Positions 33,610 to 40,758 of a stretch of DNA of 64,000 bases are shown piece after piece. The stretch is from a virus, in IMG/VR virus record IMGVR_UViG_3300010334_006851, positions 1 through 64,000 of that record, one strand, 5' to 3'. A program made the position numbers and the translations under genes. The notes below the pieces were generated by a model. It searched no databases. It saw only the letters and a program-made list of their open reading frames with translations, and was not told where the DNA came from. The first letter of the stretch is position 1. Each line of letters opens with the position of its first letter.

Positions 33610-36600
33610 CTAACTACTAAGAACAACAATCCTAATATCGTCCTTCTTGTCAGGGTACTTTTTGACGCCCTTCCATCTAAATCCGCTACTGTTCGATTCA
33701 AGTGTAAAAGTAGCGAATCCATTAGAAGGCGGCTGAAGCCTTATTCTAAGTAGATTGTTTGGAGAAAGCTCCTCGCTCCATCTTTCCCAATCGTCCAACC
33801 AAACTATTATCTTGTTCGATTGCCCTGTGACGTCTTCGGCCTGAATTTGGTAATATTCTGTGCCTTTTTTACTCTTTGTTTTCGTAGCCTTAAGTACCTT
33901 AATCTCTACTGCCCCCACAGCAACGTCTTCTGATGCTTTTAAATTGTTAAAGGTGAGATTGCCCCTATAGTCTGGGCTGTTCTCCAATGGATGTATCCAG
34001 CTAAATCCATAGTACTTATTTTCACAAAAGTCTAAGTTGCTAAGTTCTTCTTCAAGGTTTCCATCAATATCGTGTTTTGATGGATCAAAAGTTGCAAGCG
34101 TTGGACTGTCCTTTGATATGAGCTTATACCTTTCAATGGACTTGTTTCTCTTGTTCCAAAGCGATCTAAAAGCAACTAACCGATTCCAGTTTCTTCTGAC
34201 TTTAACCTTTTTATAGTACTTAACAGTCTCTTTCTCTATGGTCAAACCGCAATCCAAAGTTACTGGGGTGTTTACGACTTTTGCATAAGCTCCTTCATCA
34301 TCTTTATCACACTCAACTCTTTTCTCTATAAATTGGTCGCCGTCTGCATTGTACTTGATCCAATAAGGATCTTCAAAAGGAGAGTCTCCTTTTATATCAC
34401 TAAGCCTTATGCTCTCCTCAGGAAAAAGCTCCTTAAACTCTTCTTCGTACTTTTCTAAAGCAGCAATGTACCTTTTCTTTTTGTCTTCGTTTCTTTTTGA
34501 AAAAAGTTTATAACACTCTGAGAACTTCCACAAAGTGACCGGGTCGCTTTCATTAAAACACCTAAGGCCAATTAAAGGTTTGAGAACGTTGGCATCAGTC
34601 CCAAATCTTTCTAGAAAATCTTCAAACCCACTGAACGGTTGTAGGTCTACTATTCTCTTCGCGGGAGCTTCTCCTACTCCTTTAACGTTGGATAGTCCAA
34701 AGTATATGTCTTCACCTTGAAGATCAAAATTGACCTTTGATCGATTAACTTCTATAGGAAGCACGTTTACATCATGGAGTTTAGCCTCCATTTTGTATTC
34801 TTTTATTTTGTCGCTTAGTGTTTCACAACTAAGTATGCTGGTATAAAACTCGTGGGGATAATGAGACTTTAGATAAAGAAGATATGCAGAGACATAGCTA
34901 TAAGCAACGGCATGGCTATTACTTGTTACTACTCCATTTGGCAAAATAAAGTTGTGTGTTAGGCAGGAAACTTCAAGATCGTACATTTGTCGTTCGCCCA
35001 CGGGCACAACTCGTACAATTTTCCTAGACACCAAACCCCGGGTATTGGAGATTGGAGCATGTTCTGAAAGGTGGTCCACCATTCTAACGTCATTCTTCCT
35101 GTGCTGCTGTGGAAGCAAGACATCTCTAGCCTGGGGAACTTCTTTTTGCACTTCGACATCCAACCATCTTCTCTTCTCTTCGGCATAATTTCCTCCAAAT
35201 TCTTTTTCACAAAGAACAGAAGTCTTATTCAATATAATTTCATGGAGAGGCTTCTGTCCCTCTTGTGTGAGAAACTTATGGTCTAAAGTGCAAACTATTT
35301 TATAGCCATCATCAAATTCTACTTTATAACCTTGTAAGATCCCATGATAGTGAAGATTGACCACTTCCGTTTCTACCGTGTTGCCTAATTCATCGATACA
35401 ATAAACTATGTCCCCTTTTTGAAAATCACAAATTTTCTTAAGTCCTTTAGGCGTAGATATATATGTATCTTGGTGCATAGATTTATTGAAACCATATTCG
35501 CTAAAAGCCTCAATAGCTCGCCAAAGATCTTCAACCTCTTTTTCGTTAACGCCTAAATTCTTTTGGCCGTTACGAACAAACATCTCTTTGTACTTTATGA
35601 AGCTATCTATCTTCTTCTTGCTTATTGCTTTTCGAACAAGCTCGCAATCCTTAAGAGGAATCTCTCCAACCACGTTAAGGATTTTCATGACTTGTTCTTG
35701 ATAAATCATAACCCCATAAGTGTCGCCTAATATGGGTTCTATCAAAGAATGTAGTGAATAATCTTCCCGACCCCTTTTTCTTTCGATGTATCGTTCCTGC
35801 ATCTTCATGTTAAGAGGACCGGGACGATTCAAACTCGTATAAGCAACTAAATCTTCAAATCTGTCCACACCACCATTCTGGCACATGCCTCTTACAGTTT
35901 CACTATCAAACTGAAAGATGCCTTTGAGATCACCGGAGTTTGCCATCTCTAAAGCAACAGAGTCGTTTCGCCAGGCTTTAACGTCTGACCAGTCTGCCTG
36001 TCCCTCTAATGCACAAATACCCTTTAGGTTATGTCTGTTCTTAACTAACTCGCAGCATTTAGCTATCTGTAGCAGATTTGATATAACTAGAAGATCAAAT
36101 TTAACAAGGCCGACCGGCTGAAGGTCTTGGCCGTGCAAGCCCTCAACCCAAGCAGACGCTTGAGGGTTATCTTTTCTTTTTACAAGTGGAACTAGTTCGG
36201 GCAGTGGAGAGTTAGATATTATCAACCCTCCAGCATGAACACCCATTCCTCTATTTCTATTCAGAAGTTTTTTCGCGGACTCAGCTATCTCAGGATATCT
36301 GTCACAATACTTTTTAAGATCAGGATTCAGCTTCATGGCTGAGTCCCAAGTCATAGCCTTGCCTTCATCGTCTTTGGCATCTAAGTTCTTGGTTAAGGCT
36401 AAAATTTCATCACGGCTTTCACCATGAACACGAGCCATGTCTATTAAAGCGGACTTAATCCCGAAGGTAGTATAATTTCCTATGTTGCAAACGTACTCTT
36501 CACCGAAAGTAGAAGGAGCCCAAGTATTTTTTAAATACTCTCTCACAACCGGAATAAAATCTACGTCGATATCGGGATAATCCCCATACTCACATTTAGG

Positions 36601-36843
36601 CTCTTTGTTGATATCAACGCTAGAAACGATACCCAGAAGCCAACAAGTCAGTAAGTTATTCTCATTACTTGGATAAAAAACTTTTCTTTTGTGTAGATCT
36701 AAGAAATAGTTGGACCTATTCTTTGCCTTGATCTCCTCAAGCTCCCACCTAAGCCTTTTATAAAAATTAGGATCATTATCTAGCTTCTTGTTTTTAAGAG
36801 AAGAAACACACAATGCTTCAAGGTCTTCATCTTCTTTTGACAT
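33610..36843 (-). CDS. dnaE: DNA polymerase III alpha subunit, C-terminal part, with intein
   Basis: The 1077-residue protein (889 after splicing) starts with a worn copy of the palm entry, lacking the GPxRGSAAG loop (VFYPSNENNLLTCWLLGI instead). It then has intact PDIDVDF (residues 90-96) and VKFDLL, supplying the three catalytic Asp of C-family polymerases. Next come fingers (NRPGPL, MIYQEQVM), the conserved FNKSHAVAY interrupted by an intein, a helix-hairpin-helix (VKGVGEAPAKRI) and an OB-like C-terminal domain. It has no PHP domain; that lies on a separate gene 6.9 kb away. Replicative polymerase of the phage. Confidence 0.93.
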   Translation of the reverse strand: MSKEDEDLEALCVSSLKNKKLDNDPNFYKRLRWELEEIKAKNRSNYFLDLHKRKVFYPSNENNLLTCWLLGIVSSVDINKEPKCEYGDYPDIDVDFIPVVREYLKNTWAPSTFGEEYVCNIGNYTTFGIKSALIDMARVHGESRDEILALTKNLDAKDDEGKAMTWDSAMKLNPDLKKYCDRYPEIAESAKKLLNRNRGMGVHAGGLIISNSPLPELVPLVKRKDNPQASAWVEGLHGQDLQPVGLVKFDLLVISNLLQIAKCCELVKNRHNLKGICALEGQADWSDVKAWRNDSVALEMANSGDLKGIFQFDSETVRGMCQNGGVDRFEDLVAYTSLNRPGPLNMKMQERYIERKRGREDYSLHSLIEPILGDTYGVMIYQEQVMKILNVVGEIPLKDCELVRKAISKKKIDSFIKYKEMFVRNGQKNLGVNEKEVEDLWRAIEAFSEYGFNKSMHQDTYISTPKGLKKICDFQKGDIVYCIDELGNTVETEVVNLHYHGILQGYKVEFDDGYKIVCTLDHKFLTQEGQKPLHEIILNKTSVLCEKEFGGNYAEEKRRWLDVEVQKEVPQARDVLLPQQHRKNDVRMVDHLSEHAPISNTRGLVSRKIVRVVPVGERQMYDLEVSCLTHNFILPNGVVTSNSHAVAYSYVSAYLLYLKSHYPHEFYTSILSCETLSDKIKEYKMEAKLHDVNVLPIEVNRSKVNFDLQGEDIYFGLSNVKGVGEAPAKRIVDLQPFSGFEDFLERFGTDANVLKPLIGLRCFNESDPVTLWKFSECYKLFSKRNEDKKKRYIAALEKYEEEFKELFPEESIRLSDIKGDSPFEDPYWIKYNADGDQFIEKRVECDKDDEGAYAKVVNTPVTLDCGLTIEKETVKYYKKVKVRRNWNRLVAFRSLWNKRNKSIERYKLISKDSPTLATFDPSKHDIDGNLEEELSNLDFCENKYYGFSWIHPLENSPDYRGNLTFNNLKASEDVAVGAVEIKVLKATKTKSKKGTEYYQIQAEDVTGQSNKIIVWLDDWERWSEELSPNNLLRIRLQPPSNGFATFTLESNSSGFRWKGVKKYPDKKDDIRIVVLSS
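34918..35481 (-). other. Mini-intein in DnaE
   Basis: Residues 455-642 (188 aa) interrupt the conserved FNK/SHAVAY segment. Block A reads SMHQDTYISTPKGLKK with Ser as first residue, block B TLDHKFLT, block F MYDLEVSCLTHNFIL, block G VVTSN followed by Ser+1. There is no LAGLIDADG or HNH endonuclease. The penultimate His of block G is Ser, which some inteins tolerate. It should restore the DnaE sequence precisely on splicing. Confidence 0.92.
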
Positions 36844-36847
36844 ATCT

Positions 36848-37054
36848 CTACCAGTGATGGATAATACTTGCTATTACAAAAGCACACGTAATAAAATTGA
36901 CCAATACAATAAAAAACTTGATAAAAAAAGAAACCAAAGCTTCTTGCATGGTCAACACAGGTATGTCAGGTGCATCAGAATCTGTCTTCCCAACTCTATG
37001 GTCTATAGTACGGGCCAAGACCAAAAAGAAACGATATACAAAAGAATTTTCCAT
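36848..37054 (-). CDS. Small single-pass membrane protein
   Basis: The 68 residues have one C-terminal hydrophobic segment (FFIKFFIVLVNFITCAFVIASII). It starts 4 bases after tRNA-Asn and ends 4 bases before the polymerase gene, so it shares their transcript. No family recognised. Confidence 0.55.
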   Translation of the reverse strand: MENSFVYRFFLVLARTIDHRVGKTDSDAPDIPVLTMQEALVSFFIKFFIVLVNFITCAFVIASIIHHW

Positions 37055-37057
37055 AAG

Positions 37058-37129
37058 CTGCTTGGATAAGACTCGAACTTATAACCCGCCGGTTAACAGC
37101 CGGCTGCTCTACCATTGAGCTACCAAGCA
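37058..37129 (-). tRNA. tRNA-Asn (GTT)
   Basis: A 72-nt cloverleaf: acceptor TGCTTGG/CCAAGCA, anticodon stem GCCGG/CCGGC with loop CTGTTAA (anticodon GTT), T arm ATAAG-TTCGAGT-CTTAT. CCA is not encoded. Asn AAC/AAT codons are abundant in these genes. Confidence 0.93.
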
Positions 37130-37143
37130 ATTTCTTTTATAAT
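37115..37143 (+). promoter_or_regulatory. Sigma70 promoter for the methyltransferase
   Basis: TTGAGC (37115-37120), 17-base spacer, perfect TATAAT (37138-37143). The -35 lies inside the oppositely oriented tRNA-Asn. Start near 37150; the transcript begins with GGAGG and a short upstream frame (MSNHAHKIK) that overlaps the methyltransferase ATG. Confidence 0.6.
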
Positions 37144-37170
37144 AGACTATGGAGGGACAAATGTCAAATC

Positions 37171-38190
37171 ATGCCCATAAAATTAAATAGAATATTTGCC
37201 CTCCAAAACTTGACCATATCAAGTCCTTTTGGTGGCTGCAAGTTCAAAGATGAAGCATTCAAAAACTCACCATCGTTCAAAATAGTGCCAATTGAAGAAA
37301 CAGTAAATTTTAAAGCACTATCTTCGAACAATTTTGAAGAATATGAAAAGTACATCAAAGAAGCTGAACAGTATGGACGAAGTAAAGAAAAGTTTCTTCA
37401 ACTAGCATCGGACATCAAAAACCTAGAAAGAGTAAAGATAAGTGTGTTTCACTCTTTAGAATTAGATAAATTTGTAATAATAGATGGACTTCATAGAATC
37501 TGCGTGTGTATAAACAATAGGTTGGTAACCGATCAGTTGAAGGAAAATAATTTTGATTTGTATTTTGATCGTCTTTCAATAGACTTTGTAGAAAAAGAAA
37601 TAAAAAAAACTTGTGGAAAGTCCGACCAAACTAATCCGTGGTTCAACAGAACAGAAAATGGGTATCATTCTTTTAACATTGGAAACATAAACCTTAAAGG
37701 ACAAAGAACACCAAAGAAAAGAATAGAAAGTCTAAAAAAATATTACAACTTCGAAGGCAAGACAGTGCTAGATCTAGGATGCAACAATGGAGGAATGCTA
37801 TTTCACTTGACTGAGATCAAAAGAGGTGTTGGTTTAGAATTTGACAAAAGATGTATAGATTGTGCAAACCAACTTAAAAAGATATTTCAATTTACGTACA
37901 ATCTTGAATTTCAAAAAAAAGACTTGAATCTGCCGCTTGACATAAAAGAAGAGTTCGATGTAGCTTTCCTGTTTTCTTTAGGATCATGGATTAAAAACTG
38001 GCGTGGCTTGTATCTTAACGTCTCTAGGATTGCAAAAACAATATTTTTAGAAACAAACAATGATAAAGAGGGATACGAACAATTAAAATATATGAATGAT
38101 TTAGGATTCAAAATCAACATGGTGTCAGACAATTCCAAAGATGATAACACAGGAAATTTTGGAAGAAAAACGTATATGTTAAATAGATAA
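37171..38190 (+). CDS. ParB-like domain fused to SAM methyltransferase
   Basis: The 339 residues comprise an N-terminal segment with FVIIDGLHRICVCINN (residues about 100-116), the ParB/Srx-like motif, and a C-terminal class I methyltransferase with motif I VLDLGCNNGGML and an acidic residue ending the next strand (GVGLEFD). Likely modifies a small molecule, glycan or protein; DNA-methylation motifs are absent. Similar fusions occur near glycan genes in phages and bacteria. Start without a well-spaced SD. Confidence 0.7.
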   Translation: MPIKLNRIFALQNLTISSPFGGCKFKDEAFKNSPSFKIVPIEETVNFKALSSNNFEEYEKYIKEAEQYGRSKEKFLQLASDIKNLERVKISVFHSLELDKFVIIDGLHRICVCINNRLVTDQLKENNFDLYFDRLSIDFVEKEIKKTCGKSDQTNPWFNRTENGYHSFNIGNINLKGQRTPKKRIESLKKYYNFEGKTVLDLGCNNGGMLFHLTEIKRGVGLEFDKRCIDCANQLKKIFQFTYNLEFQKKDLNLPLDIKEEFDVAFLFSLGSWIKNWRGLYLNVSRIAKTIFLETNNDKEGYEQLKYMNDLGFKINMVSDNSKDDNTGNFGRKTYMLNR

Positions 38191-38193
38191 ACT

Positions 38194-38322
38194 ATGAAAA
38201 CATTTAATCAATGGCTTTTAGAAAACCAATTAAATCAAAATCATTTTGATCAATCGTTTTACACAATTAATGGAAGTAACTACTCAATAACAGTTAATCA
38301 GGATCTGGGATGTCGCTTATAA
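38194..38322 (+). CDS. 42-residue protein made largely of a capsid-targeting-like tag
   Basis: Starts MKTFNQWLLENQLNQ, the closest match in the window to T4 MKTYQEFIAE, with L-L-E as a protease site after residue 10. Only 32 more residues follow. It begins 4 bases after the methyltransferase. Could be a small internal-head peptide or the stub of a larger packaged protein truncated at its 3' end. Confidence 0.6.
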   Translation: MKTFNQWLLENQLNQNHFDQSFYTINGSNYSITVNQDLGCRL

Positions 38323-38353
38323 CTTTTCCTAAACAACTGTCTAAACATTTAAC

Positions 38354-38390
38354 AAAAAAAGGGAGGACCACTTTTTAGTAGTCCTCCCTT
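38354..38390 (-). terminator. Rho-independent terminator of the tmRNA
   Basis: On the leftward strand AGGGAGGAC and GTCCTCCCT pair, with further inner pairing, followed by TTTTTTT. It sits 3 bases beyond the tmRNA 3' end. Confidence 0.88.
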
Positions 38391-38393
38391 TAG

Positions 38394-38742
38394 TGGAGTC
38401 GAGGGGAGTCGAACCCCTGTCCGTAAGCGTACTTGATATGGCTTCTACACGTTTGTTTCATTGTTCATAAGACTTCATTGACCACAATGAACAAAGGTCT
38501 TTGAGTCTTTCGGCCTATTTTCTCATACCAAACTAAGCCGACCAGTTTGATACCAGCAGGATTTTGCGACGAATCTTTGGACGCTTCCCGCGTGGCTTCC
38601 TAGATTCGTGGATACCTTCTCAGGCAGCCATTGCGTAAGAAACTTCGCCAGTTAAGGCTTTAGTCGATTTTTACGAGGCCATCGACCAACCTCGACGTGC
38701 CACCAATACCTCCTATCACTACGTCGATACCTTTACGACCCC
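38394..38742 (-). ncRNA. ssrA: tmRNA
   Basis: 349 nt. The ends pair as GGGGTCG/CGACTCC with the G3-U wobble used by alanyl-tRNA synthetase; a T arm AGGGG-TTCGACT-CCCCT follows. The tag frame (38658-38620) reads ALTGEVSYAMAA and then TGA, with resume codon GCC after CTAAA. The ending YAMAA resembles the usual YALAA degradation signal. CCA is not encoded. Rescues stalled ribosomes and marks products for proteolysis; a phage copy may change the tag during infection. Confidence 0.95.
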
Positions 38743-38794
38743 ATTAATAGCATTATAGCACACAAATTAGGGCTCGTAAAATTGAATTTAGCAC

Positions 38795-38802
38795 CATATA
38801 TA
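38795..38802 (+). promoter_or_regulatory. Candidate late-type promoter element CATATATA
   Basis: CATATATA 22 bases before the ATG at 38825, in the same position relative to a capsid-tag operon as CATAAATA at 16461 and CATATATA at 57375. SD AAAGGAG follows. Confidence 0.35.
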
Positions 38803-38824
38803 TCACAAAAGGAGAAAAATCCCC

Positions 38825-40252
38825 ATGTTCAAAAGTTTTCAAGAATACATTGATCAAAACAAAAAGCTAGTAGAAAAGCCAAAAGTTGCAAAAGTAGCAG
38901 ACTTTGAAGGGAAACAACCCAGAAAACCAGAAAAGGAATCCTTGAAGAAAACCGATTGCGGTTGCTCAAGTGGTGGAAAAGGACAAGTTGGGGATGCAAG
39001 TCCTTATTCAAACGGTGAGAACGCAAAGGATCCAAACAAAGAAGACAAAAACGGATTGGTTTACAAAGGCGACCAAAAACTAGTTTACCAACCAAATGTA
39101 GATGAAAAATCAAAAGAAACAAGAACATGGCCCAAAACAGGCGTATCAGAATGGGTAAAAGATACAAAGAACCTATCAATAGCAGAACTTGCAAAAAGAA
39201 TGAAGAAAGAAAGCAATTGCTCAGAAGGTGTACACGAAGCAGCAAAAAAACTAGTTGAAGCATGTCAGTGCAATAAAAAGAACCTACTCACATTTGTAAG
39301 AGAAGCTAAAAGAGGAAAGATACTAGAAGGATTGATGAAGGAAGTTTTCAACACTCCAGAATCATACGACATACTTTCTAAGCTAATTGAAAGTAAGAAC
39401 TACTCAACAAATTTTGACAAAATGTTTAACGAAATGGTCGCTGAGCCTGTTGGTTTAGAAGATGAGGAAGGAATGGGCGATGAAGAAGGCCACAAAGACC
39501 ATGATCATGAAGGAGATGAAGATTACGAAAACGAAGACGGAGACATGGAAGACGAAGAAGGTGAAGATCACGATCATGAAGACATGGACGACGATGAAGA
39601 CCATGACCATGAAGACATGGAAGAAATGGGCGACGAAGAAGGTGAAGACCACGACCATGACCATGAAGACCATGAAGACATGGAAGATGAAGAAGGCCAT
39701 GATGACATGGACATGGGAGACGAAGAAGACCATGAAGGAGCAGGAATGGGAATGGGCATGAACATGGGACCAAATAGCAATGAAAACCCATTTCTACCAA
39801 AAGAAGCAACATGGCACCCTAGAATGATGGCATCACTAGGGAGTGTAGATGCTCCAGAAAGTGCAAGAGAAAGACTAACATCAATGAGAGAGCCATTTTC
39901 GGATGAAGAAAAAAGAACAGATGGAAGACCATACTCAAAGCTTAAGATCCAGCTAGCAGATGCAAAAAAAAGAGTAAAAGAAATAGAAGCAAAAATGGTT
40001 ACACTCGTACAAATGGGGATGGCTGATGACGTGTATGAAGCTAAAAAGTGGACCGATACTAGAGGAACAGTCGGAAAATTCACTGACGGGGGGAGCAGGG
40101 CACGTCGTGCGGCGGTTCGCGGATATTCGAACACACCAGAAGGGGCAAAGGTCCGAGAGCTTGAATCCGAACTACAGAAAGCCAAACAAAAAGTAAAAGA
40201 ACTAGAATCAAAAATGGCTAAATTACTTCAAACGAAAGGAAAAAATGCATAG
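38825..40252 (+). CDS. Acidic His/Asp-rich protein with capsid-targeting-like tag
   Basis: The 475 residues start MFKSFQEYIDQNKKLVE (tag, with L-V-E). Next come a Lys/Glu linker, a small Cys-rich spot (CGCSS), a helical domain at about residues 110-205, then about 100 residues of D/E/H/M repeats (DHDHED, MEDEE). The C-terminal half has an Arg-rich piece (GSRARRAAVRG) and a coiled coil. Acidic prohead-core proteins are known in T4-like phages; the His/Asp array may also bind metal. The GC-rich patch at 40090-40125 differs from its surroundings. Confidence 0.65.
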   Translation: MFKSFQEYIDQNKKLVEKPKVAKVADFEGKQPRKPEKESLKKTDCGCSSGGKGQVGDASPYSNGENAKDPNKEDKNGLVYKGDQKLVYQPNVDEKSKETRTWPKTGVSEWVKDTKNLSIAELAKRMKKESNCSEGVHEAAKKLVEACQCNKKNLLTFVREAKRGKILEGLMKEVFNTPESYDILSKLIESKNYSTNFDKMFNEMVAEPVGLEDEEGMGDEEGHKDHDHEGDEDYENEDGDMEDEEGEDHDHEDMDDDEDHDHEDMEEMGDEEGEDHDHDHEDHEDMEDEEGHDDMDMGDEEDHEGAGMGMGMNMGPNSNENPFLPKEATWHPRMMASLGSVDAPESARERLTSMREPFSDEEKRTDGRPYSKLKIQLADAKKRVKEIEAKMVTLVQMGMADDVYEAKKWTDTRGTVGKFTDGGSRARRAAVRGYSNTPEGAKVRELESELQKAKQKVKELESKMAKLLQTKGKNA

Positions 40253-40748
40253 CTATAATTTTTCTTTTAACGAGTGGGTTAAATCTAGAATTCTTCAGGA
40301 AAATTACCAACCAGAGCACACTGGTATACTGAAGGTCAAACCAAATCCAACCCAAATAGTAGAAATACAAAATAAAGTTCTAGAAAAGTTTCCTGACTTG
40401 AAGCCTTTGCCACAAGACAAGCTACATGTAACCATGTTACACCAACAGCTTGCAAAGCCTTTAAAAGGAGCTGTTCTGCCTCCTTTGCAGACAGAAATAA
40501 CTTTTAATCCAAGCCAAATTTATTCAGTAGAAAGAGATGGCAAAAAGTCAGTTTTTGCTGTGGTAGTCGAACAAGAAGCACTTAAAAGATACATGGAAGA
40601 ACTTGCACAGCAGACAAACATTCAAATAGAACCAAATAGAGTCTATCACGTAACCGTGGCCAATTTGACTGGCAATGTAGCCGATAGTGTTGGACACAGT
40701 GAAGACAATCCAATAATGAACGGTGCACAACAAATAAGCTTAGAATAA
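40245..40748 (+). CDS. 2H phosphoesterase with capsid-targeting-like tag
   Basis: The 167 residues carry a tag around FSFNEWVKSRILQE (residues 6-19). The remainder is a 2H phosphoesterase/LigT-like fold with HVT at 61-63 and HVT at 135-137, the two catalytic H-x-T motifs. The family cleaves 2',3'-cyclic phosphates or cyclic oligonucleotides; the phage anti-CBASS enzyme Acb1 belongs to it. Packaging plus this fold suggests an injected counter-defence enzyme, an inference. Overlaps the acidic protein gene by 8 bases. Confidence 0.72.
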   Translation: MHSYNFSFNEWVKSRILQENYQPEHTGILKVKPNPTQIVEIQNKVLEKFPDLKPLPQDKLHVTMLHQQLAKPLKGAVLPPLQTEITFNPSQIYSVERDGKKSVFAVVVEQEALKRYMEELAQQTNIQIEPNRVYHVTVANLTGNVADSVGHSEDNPIMNGAQQISLE

Positions 40749-40758
40749 CAGATAAAAC

